Positions 43,235 to 52,632 of a stretch of DNA of 64,000 nucleotides are shown here, piece by piece. The notes beneath the pieces were generated by a model that was not told the origin of the DNA, did no database searches, and was given only the letters and a program-made list of their open reading frames with translations. The position numbers were made by a program, and so were the translations under genes. Each line of letters starts with the position of its first letter. The stretch's first letter is position 1. This stretch comes from JAHEJA01 sp965657215 (lineage in GTDB: Bacteria > Pseudomonadota > Alphaproteobacteria > Rhodobacterales > Rhodobacteraceae): the NCBI GenBank assembly GCA_965657215.1, contig CBFHNR010000013.1:1-64000 (forward strand), in the 5' to 3' direction.

Positions 43235-45141
43235 AATGCGGTGCCCTTTGCCAAAATGTTCCTCAGTATGCTGTCATCAATCGGCTTAGACAAGACATGC
43301 GCGTGTTGTGCTGCTTCAATTCTAAGCGGATGGGTGACAGGCAATGACGTCATGAACAATATGCCTTTGTTTTTGCCTGCCTCTAAAAGTGACAAACCTG
43401 TTTCCTCGCCTCTGAGTTGGAGGTCGGACAAAATGAAGGAAATTTCTGGTAATCCGCTGAGCAAGGCTGTCGCTTCTTCTGCTGAGGAGGCTTCGACGAC
43501 GGAATGGCCAAGAGATGTCAATTCATCGCGTAGGCTTTCGCGGATCTCCGTGTTGTCTTCGACCAGCAAGGTTAATGCATTTTGCAGCGCGGGTGCCCCT
43601 TCGCGAATAGGGAGGCGTAGCGTGACTCGAGCACCTCCATAATTATTACCAAGCTTGAGTTCGCCGCCTGAGAGTTTGACCATGTCATAGACCATCGGCA
43701 ACCCAAGGCCAGTGCCATGCTCGCCTTTTGTGGTGAAAAAAGGATCAAGAGCATGGCGCAAAGCCCGGTCCGAAAAGCCGGGACCAGAATCCGTTACGAT
43801 GAATTCTAACCAAGTTTCTTGGACAATTGAGGCGGTTAGCTTGATTGATCCCTCTATTCCAATAGCATCTCGGGCATTGATGATCAGGTTCAACAAAGCG
43901 TCCTGTAACATCCCTTTGTCGAGCAAATAGGCAGTGTCAGGAATTGTGTTGCTTATTTGAAAAGTAATGTCACTCGGCAGGGTGCTGCGGACCAAAGTTT
44001 CAAGTCGCTCCAGCACCTCATGGACACGTACAGCCTCTGGTTTTAAAGCGCGCGTGCCCGTCATATCCGCAATGGTGTTGAGGAGGGCGCCACCGCGACT
44101 GGCGGCAGCTGTTGTCGCCGATATCAGGTCTAACGCTTTGGGGTCACTGACATGAGGCTTCAGCCTGCCTTGGGCACCTAAAATGATCGTCAGTAGGTTT
44201 GAGAAATCATGCGCAAGCCCACTGGTCAATTGCGCCGCGAGTTCCCGTTTTGAGGCCTGTTGTAACGCGGCGCGCGCTTGGGTTTCTTCAGTGACATCCA
44301 TTGACAGAATGTAAACACCTTGGATCACATCCCCGTCTTTGTCAGGAGTAAATGCTGTTCTAATATGTCGGCTACTCAGATCGTCGATAAATTCAAAAAC
44401 GCTTGGGTGACCGTTGAATGCAGAATTCAGGTTGGCTTCGATTTGGCTGTAGGCTTGTTTGCCCAAAGTCTCAGAAATTGGCCGTCCGATGATGTCATTG
44501 GGACGATGGGGCATCACGCTCGATAGGCGGCGGTTTGAATAGGTGTATCGTCGATCCCGATCCACATGTGCAATATGGGCTGGCATCATTTCGGACGTCA
44601 GACGCGTGCGCTGTTCGCTTTCAATCAGCTGCCTTTGAGTTTCCTCTAACGCCGCATTTGCAGCCTCTAAGGCGCGGTTTTTGCTTGCGAGTTCGGCGGC
44701 ATAAGTGAACACTTGATCGCTCAGAACTTCGGAGCGGGATCTGAGTAGGTCTTCTTGATGTCGGATGCGGGTGATGTCTGTGTAAACCGTGACCCATCCC
44801 CCTTGCGGGAGGGGCGCACCTTCGACACTAATCACTTGGCCATTGGCGCGTTTCCGCTCCATGTAATGAGGTTCAAAGGCGCGTGCGACGCGGATACGTT
44901 CCTTGGTGAATTCCTCGATGTCATCCACAGGACCGTATTCACCCCGCTTTGCCAAATGTTCGATCGTTTCTCCGAAGGTTGCCCCTGTGGTCACTAAGGG
45001 CTCGGGGAGGTTAAACATTTCCTTAAAACGGTTGTTGCAAATAACGAGTTTGAGGTCTGTGTCGTAAATCGTCAAAGCTTGCTGGATTAAATTTAATCCA
45101 GCCTTGGTCATGAGATCTTTGGACTGCGTATTAAAAACCAT
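43231..45141 (-). CDS. PAS-domain hybrid sensor histidine kinase
   Basis: The 636-residue cytoplasmic kinase has two PAS domains (about 8-125 and 185-290), with a coiled coil between them. A HisKA-type domain carries His311 in GLAHDFSNLLTIILGAQGRL. The ATPase domain has NLIINARDAI, DSGPGFSD and GTGLGLPMVYDM. A C-terminal receiver has Asp573 in FILSDLQLRGEE. There is no transmembrane helix or signal peptide, so it should sense an intracellular cue or ligand. A phosphorelay from His311 to Asp573 or directly to the partner regulator is likely. It is divergent from the acyl-CoA ligase gene. Confidence 0.93.
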   Translation of the reverse strand: MVFNTQSKDLMTKAGLNLIQQALTIYDTDLKLVICNNRFKEMFNLPEPLVTTGATFGETIEHLAKRGEYGPVDDIEEFTKERIRVARAFEPHYMERKRANGQVISVEGAPLPQGGWVTVYTDITRIRHQEDLLRSRSEVLSDQVFTYAAELASKNRALEAANAALEETQRQLIESEQRTRLTSEMMPAHIAHVDRDRRYTYSNRRLSSVMPHRPNDIIGRPISETLGKQAYSQIEANLNSAFNGHPSVFEFIDDLSSRHIRTAFTPDKDGDVIQGVYILSMDVTEETQARAALQQASKRELAAQLTSGLAHDFSNLLTIILGAQGRLKPHVSDPKALDLISATTAAASRGGALLNTIADMTGTRALKPEAVRVHEVLERLETLVRSTLPSDITFQISNTIPDTAYLLDKGMLQDALLNLIINARDAIGIEGSIKLTASIVQETWLEFIVTDSGPGFSDRALRHALDPFFTTKGEHGTGLGLPMVYDMVKLSGGELKLGNNYGGARVTLRLPIREGAPALQNALTLLVEDNTEIRESLRDELTSLGHSVVEASSAEEATALLSGLPEISFILSDLQLRGEETGLSLLEAGKNKGILFMTSLPVTHPLRIEAAQHAHVLSKPIDDSILRNILAKGTAL

Positions 45142-45328
45142 TGGTTTACAATTCAGTAGGGGTTGCGCCCAACTCTAGGACCAATGGCGGCTCTATGGCA
45201 AGCAGAGTTGTCATTCGAGTTTGTAACAATTCGTTAGATTTCTGCAAACTTGGCGCAAAAGTCTAACTTGAACCATTGGGAAAATTGACTGCACTTTTAA
45301 CGACAGTCAGATCATGGGAGGAACTACG

Positions 45329-47296
45329 TTGGGACTTTCGTCTGAAAGCCAAACCAGATTTGCGTCTGTGCCAGCTTTGCTGCGCCGTAACGCATCCGAG
45401 TTTGGCCATAAACCAGCCTATCGTGAAAAAGAGTTTGGAATTTGGCAGAGTTGGACATGGGCTGCTGCTGCTGAGGAAATTGAATCACTGGCTCTGGGTC
45501 TGCTCGAATTAGGCGTGAACCGTGGGGATTTTGTAGCAATTATTGGACGCAACCGTCCTCAGCTCTATTGGTCCATGGTCGCAACCCAGATGTGTGGGGC
45601 GATCCCTGTTCCGCTCTATCAAGACGCGGTTGCCGAAGAAATGGCCTATGTCCTTGATCATTGTGGTGCACGATTTGTTATTGCGGCGGACCAAGAACAG
45701 GTTGATAAAGTTTTAGAAATCCAAGACCAGCTCCCTAATTTTGAGCAGATGATTTACTTGGATACACGAGGTTTGCGCAAATACGATCACACGCGCCTCC
45801 ACGAGTACAAGGCTTTGCAAGCCCGCGGTCGTGATGCGGCATCTGATATCACATCAGAGCTCTCAAAACGCGAAGCTGAGCTAAGTTATGATCATACCTG
45901 TGTGATGCTCTATACCTCGGGAACGACGGGCAAGCCCAAGGGTGTTGTTCTCTCAAATCGCAACATCATTGAAACGGCAAAAGCGTCGTCAGAGTTTGAC
46001 GCCCTCGCTGCGGGTGAAGAAGTCTTGGCTTATCTTCCGATGGCTTGGGTAGGCGATTTTATCTTTTCCATTGGTCAGGCCTATTGGACGGGCTTCTGTG
46101 TGAATTGCCCAGAAAGCCAAGATACCATGGCCACGGACCTTCGCGAAATTGGGCCGACGTATTATTTTGCCCCTCCGCGGGTTTTTGAAACTCAGCTAAC
46201 CAATGTAATGATCCGCATGGAAGATGCAGGTCGTTTGAAAAAGCGGCTCTTTGATTACTTTATGGCGCACGCCCGTGATGTGGGTGGCGCGATATTAGAT
46301 GGGAAACCTGTTGGCGCCTTGGCACGTCTAAAATATGCGTTGGGTGAATTGATCATCTATGGTCCGCTCAAGAATACCTTGGGATTTTCTCGGGTGCGCG
46401 TTGGCTACACCGCTGGCGAGGCGATTGGTCCAGAGATTTTCGAATTCTATCGCTCGTTGGGGATCAACCTCAAACAGCTTTATGGTCAAACAGAGGCCTC
46501 GGTGTTTATCACCCAACAACCTGATGGCGAAGTGCGTGGGGACACCGTTGGCGTTCCTAGCCCCGGTGTTGAGGTGCGTATTGGCGACAATGGCGAAGTT
46601 TATTATCGTGGGGCGGGAACCTTTGTCGAATACTACAAAAATCCAGAAAGCACCGCGGATACCAAAGATCCCGAAGGCTGGGTTGCTACAGGGGATGCGG
46701 GGTTCTTTGAACCTGATACAGGCCACTTGCGGATCATTGATCGTGCAAAGGATGTCAGCAAACTGTCGACTGGTGGTATGTTCGCGCCCAAATACGTTGA
46801 AAACAAGCTCAAATTCTATCCCAATATCCTCGAAGCGGTGGTGTTCGGTGCGGGTCGCGACACCTGTGTGGCCTTTATCAATATCGATATGTCTGCTGTC
46901 GGAAATTGGGCGGAACGCAACAACATTGCCTATTCGTCCTATCAAGAATTGGCAGGACACCCCAAAGTTTTGGCCGCTATTCAGTCTCATGTCGAAGAGG
47001 TGAATGCCTCCGTTGCGCTGGACCCAATGTTATCAGGGTGCCAAGTGCATCGCTTTCTTGTGTTGCACAAAGAATTGGATGCCGATGATGGTGAATTGAC
47101 GCGCACACGCAAAGTGCGCCGCAAGATCATCGGCGAGAAATTCGAAGATTTGGTGAATGCGCTTTATGACGGATCGCCTGAAATCTACACTGAGACCGAA
47201 GTGACCTATGAAGACGGGCGCAAAGGCAAGATTTCAGCAACGTTGAAACTGAAGGACGCAAAAGTCTTTGCCGGCCAAGCTGTCGCGGCAGAATAG
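45329..47296 (+). CDS. AMP-forming long-chain-type acyl-CoA ligase
   Basis: The 655-residue ANL-superfamily ligase has the P-loop MLYTSGTTGKPKGVVLSNRNII, YTAGEAIGPEIFEFYRSLGINLKQLYGQTEAS, GVPSPGVEVRIGDNGEVYYRG and WVATGDAGFFEPDTGHLRIIDRAKD, the motif set of long-chain fatty-acid:CoA ligases. A C-terminal extension of about 60 residues is present. I prefer the TTG at 45329, with GGGAGGA seven bases upstream; the ATG at 45314 has no good site. It begins the operon with livGHM, so it may activate the acid that the importer brings in. Substrate unknown. Confidence 0.9.
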   Translation: MGLSSESQTRFASVPALLRRNASEFGHKPAYREKEFGIWQSWTWAAAAEEIESLALGLLELGVNRGDFVAIIGRNRPQLYWSMVATQMCGAIPVPLYQDAVAEEMAYVLDHCGARFVIAADQEQVDKVLEIQDQLPNFEQMIYLDTRGLRKYDHTRLHEYKALQARGRDAASDITSELSKREAELSYDHTCVMLYTSGTTGKPKGVVLSNRNIIETAKASSEFDALAAGEEVLAYLPMAWVGDFIFSIGQAYWTGFCVNCPESQDTMATDLREIGPTYYFAPPRVFETQLTNVMIRMEDAGRLKKRLFDYFMAHARDVGGAILDGKPVGALARLKYALGELIIYGPLKNTLGFSRVRVGYTAGEAIGPEIFEFYRSLGINLKQLYGQTEASVFITQQPDGEVRGDTVGVPSPGVEVRIGDNGEVYYRGAGTFVEYYKNPESTADTKDPEGWVATGDAGFFEPDTGHLRIIDRAKDVSKLSTGGMFAPKYVENKLKFYPNILEAVVFGAGRDTCVAFINIDMSAVGNWAERNNIAYSSYQELAGHPKVLAAIQSHVEEVNASVALDPMLSGCQVHRFLVLHKELDADDGELTRTRKVRRKIIGEKFEDLVNALYDGSPEIYTETEVTYEDGRKGKISATLKLKDAKVFAGQAVAAE

Positions 47297-47307
47297 GGGA
47301 TCGTGAA

Positions 47308-48126
47308 ATGTTAGATCAGACCGAAGGATATACCACTGCCGATGGTCGCCAGATTGGGGCGACGGTTATGGATATGCGCAATATCACGTTACGCTTTGGC
47401 GGCGTTGAGGCGATCAAAGACATCAGCTTTGACATCAAAGAAGGTGAAATTCGCGCCATTATCGGCCCGAACGGGGCTGGCAAGTCGTCAATGCTGAATG
47501 TGATTTCGGGTTTTTATGTCCCCCAACAAGGCGAAGTGTGGTTCCGTGGTGCAAAACGCAAACCCATGAAACCCTATGAGGTTGCGCGCCAAGGGATCGC
47601 GCGGACCTTCCAAAACATTGCTCTGTTTGAGGGCATGTCGGTTTTGGATAACGTGATGACGGGGCGTTTGACCCAGATGAAATCCAGCCTCTTGTCGCAA
47701 GCGATTTGGAAAGGCAAAGCTGAAAAAGAAGAAACCGAAAACCGCGAAATTTGTGAACGTGTTATCGATTTCTTGGAAATTCAAAGCATCCGTAAAACGC
47801 CAGTCTCTCGGCTTCCTTATGGATTGAAGAAGCGTGTGGAGTTAGCGCGCGCATTGGCCTCTGAACCAAAGCTATTGCTCTTGGATGAGCCAATGGCTGG
47901 CATGAATGTCGAAGAAAAAGAAGACATGAGCCGCTTTATCCTCTCCGTGAACGATGAGTTTGGGACAACGATTGCTTTGATCGAGCACGACATGGGCGTG
48001 GTTATGGATCTATCTGATCGCGTTGTTGTGATGGATTACGGCAAAAAGATTGGCGATGGCACCCCAGACGAGGTCCGCAATAATCAAGAAGTCATTGATG
48101 CATATTTGGGGGTGAGCAATGAATAA
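47308..48126 (+). CDS. livG: LIV-type ABC transporter ATP-binding protein LivG
   Basis: The 272-residue ATPase has Walker A GPNGAGKSSML, Q-loop RTFQNIALFEGMSV, a non-standard signature LPYGLKKRVELARALA, Walker B LLLLDEPMAG and switch histidine IEHDMGVVM. The LivG-type insertion and tail (DYGKKIGDGTPDEVRNNQEVIDAYLG) are present. It powers import by LivHM with LivF. It lies 11 bases after the ligase gene. Confidence 0.93.
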   Translation: MLDQTEGYTTADGRQIGATVMDMRNITLRFGGVEAIKDISFDIKEGEIRAIIGPNGAGKSSMLNVISGFYVPQQGEVWFRGAKRKPMKPYEVARQGIARTFQNIALFEGMSVLDNVMTGRLTQMKSSLLSQAIWKGKAEKEETENREICERVIDFLEIQSIRKTPVSRLPYGLKKRVELARALASEPKLLLLDEPMAGMNVEEKEDMSRFILSVNDEFGTTIALIEHDMGVVMDLSDRVVVMDYGKKIGDGTPDEVRNNQEVIDAYLGVSNE

Positions 48127-48167
48127 TCTCTCGGTCCCATCCCTTATGAAAACAGGAGGCGCCTGCA

Positions 48168-49154
48168 ATGCCTGAACAACTCGTATTTGCGATGGAAGTC
48201 TTTCTAAATGGGTTGATGGCGGGTGTTCTTTATGCCCTCGTCGCCCTTGGGTTTGTCCTGATTTACAAAGCATCGGGCATTTTCAACTATGCTCAGGGTG
48301 TGATGGCGCTCTTTGCGGCGATGACCTTGGTTGGTATCATGGAAGGGCAGGTTCCCTTTAGCCATTTGATCAATGCAACATTTGGCACTGAGGTGCATCA
48401 TTTTGGATGGCACCTACCCGCAGTGTTTGGGATTTTGTTGACCATGGTTATCATGGTCGGATTGGCGATCATCGTTCAAAAAGTCATCTTTAAGCATTTG
48501 GTCGGACAAGAACCCATCATTCTCTTCATGGCGACCATTGGCTTGGCCTACTTTATGGAAGGCCTCGGTGACATCATGTGGGGCGCTGATATCAAAAAGC
48601 TTGATGTTGGTCTGCCGCAAGGGATCAACCTTTGGATTGATGAAACGACTTATGGGATTTTTGACTATGGGTTCTTTATCGATAACCTAGATATCGTGGC
48701 GACGATAATTGCGATCATCCTTGTTGCTGTCTTGGTGGCCTTTTCACAATACACGAAACAGGGACGCGCGATGCGCGCCGTTGCGGACGATCATCAGGCG
48801 GCTTTGTCTGTTGGTGTGTCGTTGAACTTTATCTGGATCATGGTGTGGTCTGTTGCAGGCTTTGTTGCCTTGGTTGCCGGAATTGTCTGGGGCACCAAAT
48901 CGGGCGTTCAATTTTCCCTCTCTCTCATCGCGCTCAAGGCCTTGCCGGTTCTCATGCTTGGTGGGTTTACCTCGATCCCAGGCGCCATCGTTGGCGGATT
49001 GATCATTGGCGTCGGTGAAAAATTGTTTGAATTCGCCATTGGCCCATTAATCGGAGGCGCAACCGAAAACTGGTTCGCTTATGTCCTTGCTCTTATTTTC
49101 CTCGTTTTCCGTCCTCAAGGGCTGTTTGGCGAGAAGATCATTGAGAGGGTTTAA
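48168..49154 (+). CDS. livH: LIV-type ABC transporter permease LivH
   Basis: The 328-residue integral membrane protein opens with NGLMAGVLYALVALGFVLIYKASGIFNYAQGVMALFAA, the LivH/BraD start, and has about eight transmembrane segments, including TKQGRAMRAVADDHQAALSVGV, the cytoplasmic coupling region. It has a perfect AGGAGG ribosome binding site. It pairs with LivM. Confidence 0.93.
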   Translation: MPEQLVFAMEVFLNGLMAGVLYALVALGFVLIYKASGIFNYAQGVMALFAAMTLVGIMEGQVPFSHLINATFGTEVHHFGWHLPAVFGILLTMVIMVGLAIIVQKVIFKHLVGQEPIILFMATIGLAYFMEGLGDIMWGADIKKLDVGLPQGINLWIDETTYGIFDYGFFIDNLDIVATIIAIILVAVLVAFSQYTKQGRAMRAVADDHQAALSVGVSLNFIWIMVWSVAGFVALVAGIVWGTKSGVQFSLSLIALKALPVLMLGGFTSIPGAIVGGLIIGVGEKLFEFAIGPLIGGATENWFAYVLALIFLVFRPQGLFGEKIIERV

Positions 49155-49212
49155 GGATGCAGATGACCTTTACTCAAAATACCGAAACACACATGTTTGG
49201 AGTATCTAACTA

Positions 49213-50289
49213 ATGTTTTACCGTGAAGCAGGGGATTTCAAGACATCCTACGTTGAAGATAGCCAAACCTTTCCCATCAAATTTGATCGGTATCGCTATT
49301 ACTTTGTGCTGTTCATAGCCTTCGCCCTTATTCCGTTCCTGATCAATTCATATTGGGTCAAGGCGATCTTCCTTCCCTTTTTGATCTATTCAATCGCGGC
49401 GATTGGGTTGAACATCTTGGTTGGATATTGCGGACAAGTCTCGCTTGGAACGGGTGGGTTTATGGCGGTGGGCGCCTATGCGGTTTACAAGCTGATGACT
49501 GCCTTCCCTGAAGTGAGCATTTTGTTCCACGTTCTTATCGCAGGGGCTATTACCTCGGTTGTCGGTGTGCTGTTCGGCTTGCCCTCTCTGAGGATCAAGG
49601 GGTTCTACCTCGCTGTTGCCACCTTGGCCGCGCAATTCTTTCTCGTGTGGTTGTTCAACCGTGTTCCATGGTTTTACAACTATTCCGCGTCAGGTCAGAT
49701 TAGTTCGCCAGAGCGGACTGTGTTTGGGATTGCGGTGACCGGTCCAAATACAGAGTCATGGGCGACCTATATGTTCTGTCTCGTGTTGCTCACGTTCTGC
49801 GCAATCATTGCGCGCAATCTGACACGGGGGGCCGTGGGGCGGAAATGGATGGCGATCCGTGATATGGACATTGCCGCCGAAATTATCGGTGTGAATCCAC
49901 TGAGTGCGAAAATGAGCGCCTTTGCTGTTAGCTCGTTTTTTATCGGAATTTCAGGCGCGCTATTCTTTGCCGTGTACCTTGGTGCAGTGGAAGTTGGCGA
50001 AGTCTTTGGGATCAACAAATCGTTCCTCGTGCTGTTTATGATTATCATCGGCGGGCTTGGATCGATCTTTGGAAGCTTTGCAGGAGCAGCGTTCCTTGTT
50101 TTGCTTCCTGTGTTTCTCAAGAACGTATTGGTTGGCGGCCTTGGATGGCCGACTGATTTGGCGGCGCATTTGGAATTCATGATTGTCGGTGGCCTCATTG
50201 TCGTCTTCTTGATTGCAGAACCACATGGGCTTGCCCAACTTTGGCGCGTTGCCAAAGAAAAATTACGCTTATGGCCGTTCCCTCATTAA
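49213..50289 (+). CDS. livM: LIV-type ABC transporter permease LivM
   Basis: The 358-residue permease has around ten transmembrane helices, AAIGLNILVGYCGQVSLGTGGFMAVGAYAV, LPSLRIKGFYLAVATLAAQFF, and the coupling segment RKWMAIRDMDIAAEIIGVNPLSAKMSAFAVSSFFIG, typical of LivM/BraE. A GGAG lies 14 bases upstream. It follows livH by 58 bases. Confidence 0.93.
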   Translation: MFYREAGDFKTSYVEDSQTFPIKFDRYRYYFVLFIAFALIPFLINSYWVKAIFLPFLIYSIAAIGLNILVGYCGQVSLGTGGFMAVGAYAVYKLMTAFPEVSILFHVLIAGAITSVVGVLFGLPSLRIKGFYLAVATLAAQFFLVWLFNRVPWFYNYSASGQISSPERTVFGIAVTGPNTESWATYMFCLVLLTFCAIIARNLTRGAVGRKWMAIRDMDIAAEIIGVNPLSAKMSAFAVSSFFIGISGALFFAVYLGAVEVGEVFGINKSFLVLFMIIIGGLGSIFGSFAGAAFLVLLPVFLKNVLVGGLGWPTDLAAHLEFMIVGGLIVVFLIAEPHGLAQLWRVAKEKLRLWPFPH

Positions 50290-50362
50290 GAGGCCATTGC
50301 GATTGATCGGGGAACAACCTCGGCACAGAAACCATCGGATCATTAACGGGAGGACCAAACCG

Positions 50363-51646
50363 ATGAAAAAAACACTAATAACTGCAGCAGTCGCCTCAGT
50401 CATGGCGGCAGCCCCTGCACTGGCTGATTTGACGTTTACGGCACTCAGCTATCGCACTGGACCCTACGCGGCGAATGGTATTCCGTTTGCGGATGGGTAT
50501 CAGGATTATTTCACGCTCTTGAATGAACGTGATGGCGGCATCGGTGGTGCTGCGATTAACCTTTTGGAATGTGAAACAGGATACAACACTGAAAAAGGTG
50601 TTGAATGCTACGAAGCCACCAAAGGCGAGGGCGCTCTTGTCTATCAACCTTTGTCCACAGGGATCACATATCAGCTGATCCCCAAAGCGACGGCTGATGG
50701 CATTCCTGTTCACTCAATGGGTTATGGCCGGACATCTGCAAAGAACGGTCAAGTATTCCGCAATATCTTTAACTATCCTGCCAACTATTGGGATGGTGCG
50801 TCAGTTGCGGTCAACCACTTGCTTGACGTGAATGGTGGTAGCCTTGAGGGTAAAAAGATCGCCCTTGTGTATCACAACTCTGCCTATGGCAAAGAGCCAA
50901 TCCGGACGTTGGAAGAAGCAGCAAAGAAGCATGGCTTTGAGCTAAGCTTGTTGCCAGTGGATCACCCAGGCCAAGAGCAGAAATCTCAGTGGTTGCAAAT
51001 TCGCCGTGAAAAACCCGATCATGTTCTGATGTGGGGTTGGGGCGTTATGAACCAAGTCGCGATCCAAGAAGCTGTGAACATCCGTTTCCCAATGGAAAAC
51101 TTCATTGGTATTTGGTGGTCAGGGTCTGAGAACGATGTTTTGCCAGCTGGCGAAAAGGCGCATGGCTACAAAGCTTTGACGTTCCACAACGTTGGTGATG
51201 ACTTCCCAGTCTTTGACGATATTCAGAAATATGTTGTCGATAGCGGCAAAGCGGCCGGTGCTGGTGATCAAATTGGAACCGCGCTTTATAACCGTGGTCT
51301 ATACGCTGCGATGCTTGCAGCAGAAGCTGCTAAAACAGCGCAAGGTATCCATGGGGTCGCCGATATTTCAGCAGCGCAAATGCGCGACGGAATGGAAGCG
51401 CTTGTGATCAATGAAGAAAAAATGGCGGCTCTTGGGCTTCCTGGATTTGGTCCTAGCTTCAATGTGAGCTGTGAAAACCACGGTGGCGACGGCATGGTTG
51501 CGGTGTCTCAGTGGGATGCGAACAACAAGTCTTGGAGCTTGATTACTGAGTTCACGCAGTCAGATCAAAGCATCTTGAACCCGTTGATCGAAGCGGACGC
51601 TTCAGCATTCGCGGCTGAGAACAACATCACACCAGGATGTAACTAA
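50363..51646 (+). CDS. LIV-type ABC transporter substrate-binding protein
   Basis: The 427-residue binding protein has a 21-residue signal peptide (MKKTLITAAVASVMAAAPALA) and a Leu/Ile/Val-binding-protein-like two-lobe fold with LTFTALSYRTGPYAANGIPFADGYQDYFTLLNERDGGIGG and KKIALVYHNSAYGKEPIRTLEEAAKKHGFE. The ligand-binding residues do not match the amino-acid-binding set clearly; members linked to acyl-CoA ligases often bind aromatic or fatty acids. The ATG at 50363 follows GGGAGGACC. Ligand is unknown and is the key to the operon's role. Confidence 0.9.
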   Translation: MKKTLITAAVASVMAAAPALADLTFTALSYRTGPYAANGIPFADGYQDYFTLLNERDGGIGGAAINLLECETGYNTEKGVECYEATKGEGALVYQPLSTGITYQLIPKATADGIPVHSMGYGRTSAKNGQVFRNIFNYPANYWDGASVAVNHLLDVNGGSLEGKKIALVYHNSAYGKEPIRTLEEAAKKHGFELSLLPVDHPGQEQKSQWLQIRREKPDHVLMWGWGVMNQVAIQEAVNIRFPMENFIGIWWSGSENDVLPAGEKAHGYKALTFHNVGDDFPVFDDIQKYVVDSGKAAGAGDQIGTALYNRGLYAAMLAAEAAKTAQGIHGVADISAAQMRDGMEALVINEEKMAALGLPGFGPSFNVSCENHGGDGMVAVSQWDANNKSWSLITEFTQSDQSILNPLIEADASAFAAENNITPGCN

Positions 51647-51706
51647 GCGAAATGGACCGCCTCCTGTTGAGGGGGCGGTCACCTTGTTTTGAACGAAATT
51701 AGAAAG

Positions 51707-52540
51707 ATGGCGGCGATGTTAGATACGGCTCAGGACCAAGACACTCTGTTGGAAGTGAACAATATCGAAGTGATCTATAACCACGTGATACTGGTTCTAA
51801 AAGGGGTCTCTCTGAAGGTGCCGAAAGGTGGTATTACCGCTTTGTTGGGGGGGAATGGAGCCGGCAAAACGACAACGTTAAAAGCCGTTTCCAATTTGCT
51901 CCATTCTGAACGGGGTGAAGTGACCAAGGGCCAGATCATCTATCGCGGCGATCAAGTGGCACATTCAGATCCCGCGGATATGGTCAAACGCGGTGTGATC
52001 CAAGTGATGGAAGGTCGCCACTGTTTTGAACACCTCACTGTTGAGGAAAACTTATTGACGGGTGCCTATACGCGAACCGATGGCAAAGCAGCGATCCAAG
52101 CCGATTTGGAAATGGTGTATGACTATTTTCCACGATTAAAAGAACGCCGCCGTAGCCAAGCCGGCTATACATCTGGTGGTGAACAACAAATGTGCGCCAT
52201 TGGGCGAGCTTTGATGAGCCGGCCCGAGACGATTTTGCTTGATGAGCCTTCGATGGGTCTTGCCCCTCAGTTGGTAGAGCAAATTTTTCAAATTGTGAAA
52301 TCTGTAAATGAGAACGAAGGCGTGACCTTTTTGTTGGCTGAGCAGAACACCAATGTTGCGCTTAAATATGCGCACTATGGCTATATTCTAGAATCTGGCC
52401 GTGTCGTTATGGATGGACTTGCAGCGGACTTGCGAGAAAACCCAGACGTGAAAGAATTTTATTTGGGCATGTCTGATGAAGGACGAAAGTCATTTCGCGA
52501 TGTGCGCTCCTATCGCCGTCGCAAGCGTTGGTTGAGCTGA
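51707..52540 (+). CDS. livF: LIV-type ABC transporter ATP-binding protein LivF
   Basis: The 277-residue ATPase has Walker A GGNGAGKTTT, signature TSGGEQQMCAIGRALM, Walker B ILLDEPSMGLAPQLV and AEQNTNVALKYAHYGYILESGRVV, all typical of LivF. A basic tail of about 25 residues (SFRDVRSYRRRKRWLS) is extra. The start may be ATG at 51707 or 51716 or the TTG at 51689. It completes the importer. Confidence 0.92.
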   Translation: MAAMLDTAQDQDTLLEVNNIEVIYNHVILVLKGVSLKVPKGGITALLGGNGAGKTTTLKAVSNLLHSERGEVTKGQIIYRGDQVAHSDPADMVKRGVIQVMEGRHCFEHLTVEENLLTGAYTRTDGKAAIQADLEMVYDYFPRLKERRRSQAGYTSGGEQQMCAIGRALMSRPETILLDEPSMGLAPQLVEQIFQIVKSVNENEGVTFLLAEQNTNVALKYAHYGYILESGRVVMDGLAADLRENPDVKEFYLGMSDEGRKSFRDVRSYRRRKRWLS

Positions 52541-52549
52541 CCTTATTGT

Positions 52550-52597
52550 GTCCTGCTGTGCAGGACGCTGGTTATCTCGTGGTCACATTGTGACCAC
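52550..52597 (+). other. Two perfect stem-loops between livF and the PaaK-like gene
   Basis: GTCCTGC-TGT-GCAGGAC (52550-52566) and GTGGTCAC-ATT-GTGACCAC (52579-52597) are two perfect hairpins with 7- and 8-bp stems and three-base loops, 12 bases apart. No U-run follows either, so they are not ordinary terminators. They may set differing mRNA stability or processing within the operon, or be protein-binding dyads. Confidence 0.6.
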
Positions 52598-52632
52598 TCG
52601 GATTGGGATTTCGCCGACATGGAAAGGCACCA

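Noticed and set aside
46328..46990. 220-residue antisense frame in the acyl-CoA ligase gene
   Set aside because: It is over the conserved adenylation core of a clear ligase; composition follows the sense gene.
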